A stretch of DNA of 64,000 nt from assembly GCF_000526995.1 (NCBI RefSeq), contig NZ_AZUI01000001.1:3576001-3640000 (forward strand), written 5' to 3'. The DNA comes from Lacrimispora indolis DSM 755. GTDB taxonomy: Bacteria > Bacillota > Clostridia > Lachnospirales > Lachnospiraceae. The notes below the pieces were generated by a model. That model made no database searches, was not told where the DNA came from, and worked only from the letters and a program-made list of their open reading frames with translations. The position numbers and the translations under genes are program-made. The number at the start of each line of letters is the position of its first letter. Position 1 is the first letter of the stretch. Below are positions 9,096 through 17,984 of the stretch, piece after piece.

Positions 9096-9929
9096 ATGAA
9101 GAAAAGTAGTGCATTTATAATGGTCGTGCCAGGGCTTGTAATATTGGCAGTGTGTCTGTTTCTTCCGCTCTTAAGGGTACTTGTCCCGTCTTTTTCTACC
9201 GGGGACTATCCTTTGAGCGCCTATGTGGAATTTTTTCAGGATGAGTATTATCTTAAGATTTTTATGAGGACGGTCAAGGTCGCATTTATAACGACGATTG
9301 TCTGTATGGCTGCGGGAGTTCCCACCGCGTATTTTATAAGCCGGTGCAGGAAAAAATGGAGGGGGATCCTTCTGTCTGTTTCTATTTTTCCCCTGATGAC
9401 CAATTCTGTAATCAGAAGCTTTGCCTGGATTAATATATTAGGGAGCAACGGCATCATCAACCGGTTTCTTCTGGCAGCCGGTCTTGTGGAAAAGCCTGCC
9501 AAGCTGTTATACACGGATTTCTCCATCATCATTGGTTCCGTTTACTTATTTCTTCCCCTTATGATCGTTACGGTGGCCGGTATCATGGAAAATATAGAAG
9601 ATGACATGATGGAGGCTGCTATCAGCCTGGGCGCGGACAAGTTCAAGGCTTTTATGAAGGTGGTTTTTCCCATGAGCCTTCCAGGAATCATTGTGGGGGG
9701 CATCCTGGTGTTTACCGGTACCCTGACCGCCTATACAACGCCTCAGCTTCTGGGAGGCAATAAACATATGGTCCTTGCCACTTTCATCTACCAGAGAGCC
9801 ATGAGCGTTGGAGACTGGAATGGGGCTGCGGTCATTTCCCTGATCATGATCGTCACGACCCTGGTTGTCATCAAGGGCTTAAATACCCTGGCGGCCAGGC
9901 TGGACAGAAGAGGAGGAAACAATGCGTAA
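9096..9929 (+). CDS. ABC transporter permease, PotB-like
   Basis: A 277-residue inner-membrane permease with about six transmembrane helices and the EAA loop (EAAISLGADKFKAFMKVVFPMSLPGI) that contacts the ATPase. It belongs to the spermidine/putrescine-type (PotB) group. ATG 9096 is chosen because GGGGAGG lies in front; an upstream ATG at 9066 has none. It overlaps the partner permease by 8 nt. The downstream deaminase genes suggest that the transported compound is a purine base or nucleoside rather than a polyamine (inference). Confidence 0.88.
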   Translation: MKKSSAFIMVVPGLVILAVCLFLPLLRVLVPSFSTGDYPLSAYVEFFQDEYYLKIFMRTVKVAFITTIVCMAAGVPTAYFISRCRKKWRGILLSVSIFPLMTNSVIRSFAWINILGSNGIINRFLLAAGLVEKPAKLLYTDFSIIIGSVYLFLPLMIVTVAGIMENIEDDMMEAAISLGADKFKAFMKVVFPMSLPGIIVGGILVFTGTLTAYTTPQLLGGNKHMVLATFIYQRAMSVGDWNGAAVISLIMIVTTLVVIKGLNTLAARLDRRGGNNA

Positions 9930-10704
9930 AAATAAAATGCTCACCGCTTTTGCCGTGCTGGTATTCCTGTTTTTGATCCTGCCTCTTGTGATCATCACTG
10001 TGACTGCTTTTGGGGAGGGCAGTGCCATCACCTTTCCCATTGAATCTTTTTCTTTCCGTTGGTTTATCAATGTATTTGCCTTAAAATCCTTCCGGGTTTC
10101 CTTTTTGACCAGTCTGGAAATTGCGCTCCTTGCCACTGTGGCCGCCCTTATTGCGGGGATCCCGGCTGCCTATGCCCTGGCAAGGTCAGGCATGAAAGGA
10201 AAGGGGGTTTTAAAATCCATCTTCCTTTCCCCAACCATTGTGCCTGGAATCGTAATCGGTTTTGTTCTTTATCAGTTTCTGGTGCTGACCTTAAGAATTC
10301 CGGTATTTGCCGGACTTTTGGCCGGACATTTCATGGTAACCCTGCCCTATGTGATCCGGGTGGTGGGCTCCAGCTTAGACCAGTTCGATTTTTCGGTGGA
10401 AGAGGCGGCCTGGAGCTTAGGGTGCACAAAAACAGGGGCATTTTTCCGGGTGGTGCTTCCTAACATTACATCAGGAATTTCCGCAGCCTTTATGCTGGCC
10501 TTTATTAACTCCTTTAATAACATTCCGGTTTCCATGTTTCTCTCAGGTCCCGGGGTATCCACATTCCCTGCGACCCTCATGAATTACATCGAATATAATT
10601 ACGACCCTACTGTGTCAGCGGTTTCCGTGCTTTTAATGGCCATAACGGTCCTTATTATGGTAATTGTTGACAAGACCCTGGGAATAGCCGCTTTGGCGAA
10701 ATAG
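9922..10704 (+). CDS. ABC transporter permease, PotC-like
   Basis: A 260-residue second permease with an N-terminal transmembrane helix and the EAA motif EEAAWSLGCTKTGAFFRVVLPNI. It pairs with the preceding permease to form the channel. AGAGGAGG precedes the ATG, which overlaps the end of the upstream gene. The PotC-type assignment is family-level only. Confidence 0.88.
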   Translation: MRKNKMLTAFAVLVFLFLILPLVIITVTAFGEGSAITFPIESFSFRWFINVFALKSFRVSFLTSLEIALLATVAALIAGIPAAYALARSGMKGKGVLKSIFLSPTIVPGIVIGFVLYQFLVLTLRIPVFAGLLAGHFMVTLPYVIRVVGSSLDQFDFSVEEAAWSLGCTKTGAFFRVVLPNITSGISAAFMLAFINSFNNIPVSMFLSGPGVSTFPATLMNYIEYNYDPTVSAVSVLLMAITVLIMVIVDKTLGIAALAK

Positions 10705-10715
10705 GAGGAAAAACC

Positions 10716-11750
10716 ATGGCATATATGACGCTGCAGAACATTGATGTCTGTTATGACAAGAAGAAGCAGATTTTAAAGGGACTTGATTTAGAGGTACAGG
10801 AAGGGGAACTGGTTTCCTTATTAGGGCCAAGCGGCTGCGGAAAGACCACAACTCTCCGGGTGGTGGCAGGATTTCTTGAGCCTCAGAACGGAGTTTTTAC
10901 TTTAGATGGAGCAGACTTGACGAAGGTTCCGGTCCATAAGAGGAATTTTGGGATCGTATTTCAAAGCTATGCCCTGTTCCCTCATTTAAGTGTTTATGAC
11001 AATGTGGCCTTTGGGCTTAAGATGAGAAAGCTTGATAAAGCGGACATTGATAAAAAGGTGGATCAGATCCTGGAGGTCTGCGGCCTTACGGAGTTCCGGG
11101 GGCGGTTTCCCCAGCAGATGTCAGGCGGCCAGAGACAGAGGGTGGCCCTTGCCAGAGCGCTGGTGATCGAGCCAAAGCTTCTTCTCCTTGATGAGCCGTT
11201 AAGTAACTTAGATGCAAAGCTGCGCATCAACATGCGCATGGAGATCAAGAGGATCCAGAAAAAACTGGGCATTACCACCTTGTTCGTCACCCATGACCAG
11301 GAGGAGTGCTTTTCCATTTCCGATAAGGTGGCTGTCATGAACCGGGGCGTGATCGAACAGTTTGACACGCCGGAAAACATTTATCAAAAACCCAACACGG
11401 AATTTGTTGCAAGATTTATCGGATTTGAAAACTTTCTTCCCTTAAAGAAGGAGGGAGACGTATATAAAACCGGGACCGGCGCAGTATTTAACGTAGAGAC
11501 TGCCCAAAGGGAAGGTGCCTGCATGGGTACCATACGGCCGGAGGATATCCGGGTGGCAGATCAGGGACAGGACAATAACATCCTGGAAGGAACTGTGGGC
11601 GTCCGGACATTTCTTGGAAAAGGCTATCAGTATGAGGTACTTACGGCAGCAGGAAAGTTTCTGGTAAACAGGCCGGCAGAAGAGACTTACGAAGAGGGCA
11701 GTAGGATCCGCCTTTATCTGCCGGAGTCAAAGCTGATTCTTGTTTCTTAA
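10716..11750 (+). CDS. ABC transporter ATPase, PotA-like
   Basis: A 344-residue ATP-binding subunit. Walker A GPSGCGKTT, signature MSGGQRQRVALARAL, Walker B LLLLDEPLSNLD and the switch His (FVTHDQ) are all present, followed by a C-terminal TOBE domain (about residues 270-340), as in PotA/FbpC-type importers. It follows the permease gene after 11 nt with AGGAGG in front of ATG. It powers import by the two permeases upstream and the binding protein downstream. Confidence 0.92.
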   Translation: MAYMTLQNIDVCYDKKKQILKGLDLEVQEGELVSLLGPSGCGKTTTLRVVAGFLEPQNGVFTLDGADLTKVPVHKRNFGIVFQSYALFPHLSVYDNVAFGLKMRKLDKADIDKKVDQILEVCGLTEFRGRFPQQMSGGQRQRVALARALVIEPKLLLLDEPLSNLDAKLRINMRMEIKRIQKKLGITTLFVTHDQEECFSISDKVAVMNRGVIEQFDTPENIYQKPNTEFVARFIGFENFLPLKKEGDVYKTGTGAVFNVETAQREGACMGTIRPEDIRVADQGQDNNILEGTVGVRTFLGKGYQYEVLTAAGKFLVNRPAEETYEEGSRIRLYLPESKLILVS

Positions 11751-11753
11751 TGC

Positions 11754-11825
11754 GGGATAGCCTGGGGGTGCACTTATGTGCCCGGTAAGGGTGGGAAGTA
11801 TTAAGGAAACACCCAGGGGTATCCC
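11754..11825 (+). other. Long-range hairpin between ATPase and binding-protein genes
   Basis: GGGATA pairs with TATCCC and CCTGGG with CCCAGG, with small bulges, around a loop of about 40 nt. No T-tract follows. It may act as an mRNA processing or stability element that raises the amount of binding-protein mRNA. Confidence 0.4.
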
Positions 11826-11918
11826 TGTATGCCAAAAAGCATGGCGAGAATCAAAGAAATTAAAGGGTAACAACGGCTGATAAAGCCGGACAATTATAAA
11901 AAGGAGAGGATCAAGATT

Positions 11919-12989
11919 ATGAAGAAAGTATTTGCATTATCCCTGTGTGCGGCTATTTTATTAACAGGCTGCGGCGGTGCCGGAACTGCAGGAACAACAG
12001 CTGCAGGAGAGAAAACCAGCGGCACAGAAGAAAAGAAACTGGTATTATCCACCTACGGCTTAAGCGAGGACATCTCGGAAGAAGAGGTGTACAAGCCTTT
12101 TGAGGATCAGTACAACTGCAAGATCGTAACAGAGACGGGAAGCACCAATGAACGTTACACAAAGCTTTCTGCAAACTCCGAAAGCTCCATTGATGTGATC
12201 GAGCTTTCACAGGCAATGACTGCCAAAGGAATAGAAGAAGGTCTGTTTGAGACTCTGGATTTAAGCAAGATCGAGAACAGCCAATATCTGATCAAAGCGG
12301 CAAAGACCATGGCAGACGCCGGGCAGGGCGTTGCCTATACCATCAACAGCATCGGTATCATGTATGATCCGGAGGCAGTGGGATTTGAGATCAAGAGCTT
12401 TGATGATTTATGGAAAGCGGAGCTGGAAGGAAGCGTTGCCATTCCGGATATCACCACCACCTTTGGTCCTGCCATGGTTTACATGGCAAGCGATTACAAG
12501 GGCGTTGACGTGAAAAGCGATAAAGGAGCGGCAGCTTTTGAGGCATTGGAGGAATTAAAGCCAAACCTTGTAAAGACCTATGCAAAGTCTTCCGACTTAA
12601 TCAATATGTTCACCTCAGGAGAAATCAAGGCAGCCATTGTAGGCGACTTCGGCGTTCCGACCATTAAGGAAGCAAGCCCTGATCTGGTATACGTGACACC
12701 TGATGTGACCTATGCAAACTTCAATACCATCAGCATTACCAAGAACTGCAAGGATAAGGAACTGGCTTACGCATACATCAATTACCGCTTAAGCAAGGAG
12801 CTGCAGAGCAAGACTACCAAGGCATTAAACGAAGCGCCTACCAACAGCCAGGTGGAGGTTTCCGGGGAAGATGCTGCAAACATGACTTACGGAGAAACAG
12901 CAGAACGTGCTAAAGTTCTGGATTATTCTTTTGTAAATCCGAATTTAAGCGACTGGATTGACCAGTGGAACCGTATTATCAATAATTAA
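11919..12989 (+). CDS. ABC importer substrate-binding lipoprotein, PotD-like
   Basis: A 356-residue extracellular binding protein with signal peptide and lipobox LTGC (Cys20), then the two-lobed fold of the PotD/FbpA type (LSTYGLSEDISEEEVYKPFEDQY near the start). AAAGGAGAGG precedes the ATG. It delivers substrate to the permease pair encoded upstream. The ligand is not readable; the adjacent adenine deaminase gene starts 13 nt after its stop, which hints at a purine-like ligand. Confidence 0.88.
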   Translation: MKKVFALSLCAAILLTGCGGAGTAGTTAAGEKTSGTEEKKLVLSTYGLSEDISEEEVYKPFEDQYNCKIVTETGSTNERYTKLSANSESSIDVIELSQAMTAKGIEEGLFETLDLSKIENSQYLIKAAKTMADAGQGVAYTINSIGIMYDPEAVGFEIKSFDDLWKAELEGSVAIPDITTTFGPAMVYMASDYKGVDVKSDKGAAAFEALEELKPNLVKTYAKSSDLINMFTSGEIKAAIVGDFGVPTIKEASPDLVYVTPDVTYANFNTISITKNCKDKELAYAYINYRLSKELQSKTTKALNEAPTNSQVEVSGEDAANMTYGETAERAKVLDYSFVNPNLSDWIDQWNRIINN

Positions 12990-13002
12990 GGACAGAGGAA
13001 AC

Positions 13003-14712
13003 ATGAAGGTTGACTTACTGATTCAAAATGGATGGGTCTACCGGACATACAGGCAATGTTTTGAAAAAATGGACATTGCGGTTGTGGGGGAAAGGTTTTA
13101 CGACATTTCCCCTTCCTCATATCATAGGGACAAATATGAGGCGGAATGTGTGGTAGATGCTGCAGGCAAATATATCATACCGGGACTGATCGATATTCAT
13201 ATGCATATCGAAAGCTCCATGACGTATCCGGAGGAGTTTTCCAGGGCAGTCCTGCCCTGGGGAGTCACCTGCGTGGTGGCTGATCCCCATGAGATCGCCA
13301 ATGTATACGGGTTGGAAGGAATAAAAAGCTTTATGGAACAGGAAACGGAACTGGACATCTATTACGGGATCCCGTCCAGTGTTCCTTCCACGGGAACTGA
13401 TCTGGAAACCTCAGGCGGACAGATGGGGGAAGAGGAAGTTAAAGAGCTTTTAAAGGAGAAAAAAGTTATCTGCCTTGGTGAGGTGATGAATGACCTGGAC
13501 TTAATGTCAAGTGATGATACCCTGATCAAGCGGATCGTCAGTCTGTGCCAAAGCGGAGAACGCCGGTTAAAGATTGAAGGGCATTGTCCTGCCCTGTCGG
13601 GAGAAGCCCTGGCAGGCTTTATCAGAGGCGGCGTGGATGCGGACCATACCCAGCAGACGCCGGAGTCAGTTCTGGAAAAGACGGACATGGGCATGTTTCT
13701 GGAGCTGCAGGCAAAATCCCTGACACCTGATGTGGTGGAAACGGTGGTGTCCCACGCTCTATATGAAAATGTGGCTCTTGTGACGGATGACACCATGCCG
13801 GACCATCTGGTTAAGGGGCATTTAAACCAGATCCTTAAGTTGGCCGTGGAGCAGGGAATGCCGGCAGAAAAGGCCATTTACTGTGCCACTCTGACACCTG
13901 CCAGGAGAATGGACCTTGATGACAGGGGGATGATCGCCCCCGGAAAGCTGGCTGATTTCGTTGTACTCGACGATCTGGTGAGCTTTTGCCCTTCTGCTGT
14001 ATATAAAAGCGGAAAAAAGCACGAAAAAAGCCCGGATTTTCCAAAGGCGGTTTTTCCGGATCATTTTTACCAGTCAATAAAATGCCGACTGGCCCTGGCC
14101 TCTGACTTTAATTTAAACCGTTGCGAGATACGGGAAGGGACAGCGACTGTAAATGTCATGCAGATTCAGGAGTTTGGAACGAGGGTCAGACATGTGAAGC
14201 GGGAAATTCCCATTCGCAACAAAAGCATATGCTGGCAGGAGGCAGGTCTTTGCCTGGCGGTGGTATTTGAGCGTTATGGAAAGACAGGAGATGTATCCTA
14301 TGGGCTTGTGGAACATGCCTTAAAGTCTCCCGGAGCGATAGCAACTACATGGAGCCACGACAGCCATAATCTGCTGGTCCTTGGAAATTCTGCAAAGGAC
14401 ATGGTGCTTGCCCAAAACCGGGTGGTCCATATGCAGGGCGGATATGTAACAGCCAGGGAAGGCAAAATCACGGCCTCTGCTGCACTTCCCGTAGGCGGGA
14501 TTATCTCTGACGGAAGCCTTTTAAAGCTTTCAGAGGAACTGGCAGAGGTGAGAGCGGAAATCGAAGCAATGGGATATGTGAACAGCAATGTCATCATGTC
14601 CATTTCCACTTTGACGCTCCTGGTATCACCGGAGTTAAAGATAAGTGATAAGGGCCTGTTTGATGTGAAGACAAAGGAAAAGGTTCCTTTGGTGGAAAAG
14701 CAGGAGCCTTAG
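13003..14712 (+). CDS. ade: Adenine deaminase
   Basis: Metal-dependent amidohydrolase that converts adenine to hypoxanthine and ammonia in the purine salvage pathway. Length is 569 residues, normal for the COG1001 family. Visible signatures: GLIDIHMHIESSM (metal ligands), VTCVVADPHEIANV, EGHCPALSG, DADHTQQTPE and the C-terminal SHDSHNLLVLG motif typical of adenine deaminases. ATG 13003 is chosen because AGAGGA lies before it; the longer frame from 12958 runs into the binding-protein gene. It is in an operon with the ABC importer and the next deaminase. Confidence 0.9.
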   Translation: MKVDLLIQNGWVYRTYRQCFEKMDIAVVGERFYDISPSSYHRDKYEAECVVDAAGKYIIPGLIDIHMHIESSMTYPEEFSRAVLPWGVTCVVADPHEIANVYGLEGIKSFMEQETELDIYYGIPSSVPSTGTDLETSGGQMGEEEVKELLKEKKVICLGEVMNDLDLMSSDDTLIKRIVSLCQSGERRLKIEGHCPALSGEALAGFIRGGVDADHTQQTPESVLEKTDMGMFLELQAKSLTPDVVETVVSHALYENVALVTDDTMPDHLVKGHLNQILKLAVEQGMPAEKAIYCATLTPARRMDLDDRGMIAPGKLADFVVLDDLVSFCPSAVYKSGKKHEKSPDFPKAVFPDHFYQSIKCRLALASDFNLNRCEIREGTATVNVMQIQEFGTRVRHVKREIPIRNKSICWQEAGLCLAVVFERYGKTGDVSYGLVEHALKSPGAIATTWSHDSHNLLVLGNSAKDMVLAQNRVVHMQGGYVTAREGKITASAALPVGGIISDGSLLKLSEELAEVRAEIEAMGYVNSNVIMSISTLTLLVSPELKISDKGLFDVKTKEKVPLVEKQEP

Positions 14713-14767
14713 GGATATTCCTTATGTCCTCAAATCATGGGCAATAACAAGATAAAGGTTGATCAGT

Positions 14768-16084
14768 GTGAAAACGATAATCATAAATGTAACTGTGTTA
14801 ACAATGAATGAACACCGGGAAATCCATGATCCCGGTTTTGTGATGTTTGAAAACGACCGCATCACTGCAGTGGGAGATATGAAGGATTTGCCGGAAGAGG
14901 CAGGGCTTTCTGACACAAAAACCGTGGATGGAAGGAACGGCATTCTGATGCCTGGAATGGTGAATCTCCATACCCATATGGGGATGATCCCTTTCAGGGG
15001 GCTTGGGGATGATTGTAAGGACAGGCTCCGGGTATTCCTGCTTCCCATGGAGCAAAAGGCCATGGATGAGGAGCTTGTTTATCTGTCTACCCGCTATGGG
15101 GCAGGGGAGATGCTTCTTGGAGGCGTGACCACGGCCCTTGATATGTATTACTTTGAGGCAGAAGCCGCAAAGGCCATGGATGAGATGGGGATGAGAGGAT
15201 TCGCAGGACAGACGGTGATGGAAGAGGGGGCCTGTGATTTTGCCGATCCTTATGAAGCGCTGGCTTATGGAGAGGGATTGATAAAAAAATATCAATCCCA
15301 TCCCCGGATATCGGCCTGCATTGCACCCCACGGGACCAATACCTGCGGGGGAGAACTGCTTTCGGAGGCTTACCGTCTTGATTCAACTTTAAAGGTTCCC
15401 TTTACCCTTCATACGGCTGAGATGGATTATGAAATGGACTTTTTCCGGAAGAAATATAATATGTCTCCGGTTCAGTATTTAGACAGAATTAAGGTATTGG
15501 GAAAAGAGACCCTGGCAGCTCACTGCATCCATATGACGGGGGAAGACCTTCTGCTTTTTAAGGAAAGAGGGGCAAGAGTGGCTCACTGCATCGGCTCCAA
15601 TACAAAGGCAGCAAAGGGAGTTGCTCCCGTAAGTTCTATGCTTCTCATGGGAATTCCTGTTGGCCTTGGGACGGATGGACCTGCCAGCGGGAACACCCTG
15701 GATATTTTTACACAAATGAAGCTTTGCGCTGATTTTCATAAAAATGAGACAAAAGACCGGAGCGCATTTCCGGCGGAAACCATTGTGGCAATGGCCACGG
15801 CACAGGGAGCAAAAGCCCTTGGGCTTTATGACTTAACAGGCTCCTTAGAGCCGGGAAAACAGGCGGACCTGGTTTTGGTTGAAACACGCTCCGTCAATAT
15901 GTTCCCTGTCTATAATCCCTATTCAGCCCTTGTTTACAGCGCCAATTCTTCCAATGTGGAAGAGGTGTACGTGGCAGGAGAATGTGTGGTGAAAGAAAAG
16001 ACGCTTGTAAAGGCGGATATGGGGGAAATCAGGAAGGATCTTTCCCAAAAGATGAAAAAAACGGATTTTGGAATTTATATGTAA
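14768..16084 (+). CDS. Amidohydrolase, MTA/SAH (5'-methylthioadenosine/S-adenosylhomocysteine) deaminase type
   Basis: A 438-residue amidohydrolase of the MtaD/SsnA group. Metal-binding HTHMG, HTAEMDYE, AAHCIHM and GTDGPASGNTLD are all present. Members deaminate adenine rings in MTA, SAH or adenosine, but related chlorohydrolase-type enzymes act on other amines. I choose the GTG at 14768, 9 nt after AAAGG, over the TTG at 14759. With the adenine deaminase upstream, it fits a purine nucleoside or base salvage operon. Family sure, substrate uncertain. Confidence 0.85.
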   Translation: MKTIIINVTVLTMNEHREIHDPGFVMFENDRITAVGDMKDLPEEAGLSDTKTVDGRNGILMPGMVNLHTHMGMIPFRGLGDDCKDRLRVFLLPMEQKAMDEELVYLSTRYGAGEMLLGGVTTALDMYYFEAEAAKAMDEMGMRGFAGQTVMEEGACDFADPYEALAYGEGLIKKYQSHPRISACIAPHGTNTCGGELLSEAYRLDSTLKVPFTLHTAEMDYEMDFFRKKYNMSPVQYLDRIKVLGKETLAAHCIHMTGEDLLLFKERGARVAHCIGSNTKAAKGVAPVSSMLLMGIPVGLGTDGPASGNTLDIFTQMKLCADFHKNETKDRSAFPAETIVAMATAQGAKALGLYDLTGSLEPGKQADLVLVETRSVNMFPVYNPYSALVYSANSSNVEEVYVAGECVVKEKTLVKADMGEIRKDLSQKMKKTDFGIYM

Positions 16085-16110
16085 AAACCCTGATAAGTGA
16101 ATTTCGCAGC

Positions 16111-16151
16111 CAGGCCAGTTTAAATGGTGTCCATCCATTCAGACTGGCCTG
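16111..16151. repeat. Long imperfect palindrome (17-bp stem, 7-nt loop)
   Basis: CAGGCCAGT..AATGG on the left pairs with CCATT..ACTGGCCTG on the right with one wobble and one mismatch. No T-tract follows on either strand, so it is not a normal terminator. It could be a dispersed palindromic repeat unit; only one copy is in this window. Confidence 0.5.
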
Positions 16152-16492
16152 CACTGTACTGCTGATATGATCTGCCGATAAAATTGCAGTCTCACAAATA
16201 TAATTACCCAGCGTTCTTCCTTCAAAGAGCCCGGTATATATGGTTTTATGATTTTTCTCTTCTTCTATATCGTATTGATCTTGTAAAGTATTTTTAATAT
16301 TTCTAATTAATCTATAACGCTTCCTTAATTTGCAGGCGAACATGAATATTATGATAGCCTGGTGTAATCGTAACTATCCCCAATTGTTAAAGTTGAATTC
16401 TTCAAACATAGGAATAACTTGAATAAAAGTAATAATGGAAATAAGTGGAATATTTGGGTTTATCCTGGCCTGGATAAGCAGGGAAATATTTA
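16152..16492. other. Non-coding, AT-rich stretch
   Basis: No gene could be supported here. A 104-codon minus-strand open frame covers part of it and runs through the palindrome and the end of the deaminase gene, without a ribosome binding site. I see no other repeat or RNA motif. Confidence 0.5.
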
Positions 16493-16521
16493 TTGCGCAA
16501 AGGGGTATAGGGTGATATAGT
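16493..16521 (+). promoter_or_regulatory. Promoter of the exopolysaccharide locus
   Basis: TTGCGC and TATAGT with a 17-bp spacer, about 100 nt before the first gene of the locus. Confidence 0.55.
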
Positions 16522-16619
16522 ACATCTATCAGAGTGTTGTTATGAACAGTAATTTGATCCCTTGAGATCTGCTTTTGTGCAGCTTACTGCAAGGTGCTTT
16601 ATTAAGTAGGGGAGGCAGT

Positions 16620-17933
16620 ATGACGCTATACGATAGAATCATCAATAAGAAAGAAACCATAGCAGTCATTGGGCTGGGGTATGTGGGACTTCCTATTGCT
16701 GCAGCATTTTCCAAAAAGGTTAAAACCATTGGCTTTGATACCAACTCAAAAAAGATAGAGGCCTATTTGCGGGGAATCGATGTCACAAATGAAGTAGGGG
16801 AAGACATTAAGAATCTGGATATAGAATTTACAGTAGATGAGAAAAGGCTTAAGGAAGCTAAATTTCTTGTGGTGGCAGTTCCCACTCCCATCCATAAGGA
16901 TAAAACGCCTGATTTAGAACCTGTATCAAGCGCTTGCCGGATTGTCGGGAGAAATTTAACAAAGGGAAGCATTGTAGTATTTGAATCCACTGTTTATCCA
17001 GGAGTTACAGAGGATATTTGTGTTCCCATACTGGAAGAGGTGTCAGGGCTGACCTGCGGCAAGGATTTTAAGGTTGGATACTCTCCGGAACGGATTAACC
17101 CTGGGGATAAAGTGCATGTTTTAAGTAATATTGTTAAAATTGTATCAGGGATAGATGAAGAAACCCTGGAAGAGATTGCCCGGATCTACGAACTGATCAT
17201 TGAAGCGGGTGTTTACCGTGCGGGAAGCATAAAGGTTGCGGAAGCTGCCAAATTAGTGGAGAATGCACAGAGAGATATCAATATTGCTTTTATGAATGAA
17301 TTGGCCGTTGTTTTTGATAAAATGGAGATCAGCACCAAGGAAGTGCTGGAGGCCATGAACACGAAGTGGAATGCTTTGGGATTTACGCCGGGATTGGTTG
17401 GCGGTCACTGCATCGGGATAGACCCTTATTATTTTATTTATCAGGCTGAGAGTCTTGGATATCATTCTCAGATCATTTTGTCCGGAAGAAAGATCAACGA
17501 CAGCATGGGAGAATATATAGCGGATATGACCGTAAAACAGCTGATCAAAGCCAATAAGCTGGTAAGGAATGCTTCTGTATATATCTTTGGTTTTACCTTT
17601 AAGGAAAACTGCCCGGATATCAGGAATTCGAAAGTTCTGGATATTGTGGAAAGGTTGAAATCCTATGAGATCTCAGTAAAAGTGGTGGATCCTTATCTTG
17701 GGGAGCAGGAAGAAAAAGATTATGGGATACATGTTGTAAAGATGGAGGAAGTAAAGGGAGCAGATGGGGTTGTATTTGCTGTTTCTCATAAGGAGTTTTT
17801 AGAAATCAATTCAGAACAATTAGGAAGTCTGTTTGGGGATTTTCCTGATTCGGGAAAAGTTGTCATTGATGTGAAAAGCATTTTTAATGGAAAACAGCTG
17901 CGAGAATCAGGTTATTATTATTGGAGTCTTTAG
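16620..17933 (+). CDS. Nucleotide-sugar dehydrogenase (WbpA/TviB type)
   Basis: NAD-dependent UDP-sugar 6-dehydrogenase that makes a UDP-uronic acid, most like the UDP-N-acetylhexosamine branch (COG0677). Residues 10-25 hold the GLGYVGLP dinucleotide fold; the central VAVPTP and SPERINPGD motifs and the catalytic Cys264 in GGHCIGIDPYY are intact. Length (437) is normal. ATG 16620 is chosen for the GGGGAGG upstream; an earlier ATG at 16575 has none. It opens a run of polysaccharide genes and likely supplies the acidic sugar precursor. The exact sugar is not readable. Confidence 0.88.
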   Translation: MTLYDRIINKKETIAVIGLGYVGLPIAAAFSKKVKTIGFDTNSKKIEAYLRGIDVTNEVGEDIKNLDIEFTVDEKRLKEAKFLVVAVPTPIHKDKTPDLEPVSSACRIVGRNLTKGSIVVFESTVYPGVTEDICVPILEEVSGLTCGKDFKVGYSPERINPGDKVHVLSNIVKIVSGIDEETLEEIARIYELIIEAGVYRAGSIKVAEAAKLVENAQRDINIAFMNELAVVFDKMEISTKEVLEAMNTKWNALGFTPGLVGGHCIGIDPYYFIYQAESLGYHSQIILSGRKINDSMGEYIADMTVKQLIKANKLVRNASVYIFGFTFKENCPDIRNSKVLDIVERLKSYEISVKVVDPYLGEQEEKDYGIHVVKMEEVKGADGVVFAVSHKEFLEINSEQLGSLFGDFPDSGKVVIDVKSIFNGKQLRESGYYYWSL

Positions 17934-17984
17934 AAAAAGAATCAGTCTGTGATATCGGATTAAATGAAAAGAGGTGAGCGAAGG

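Noticed and set aside
16029..16343. 104-codon minus-strand open frame
   Set aside because: It overlaps the deaminase gene end and a palindrome, and lacks a ribosome binding site and family resemblance.
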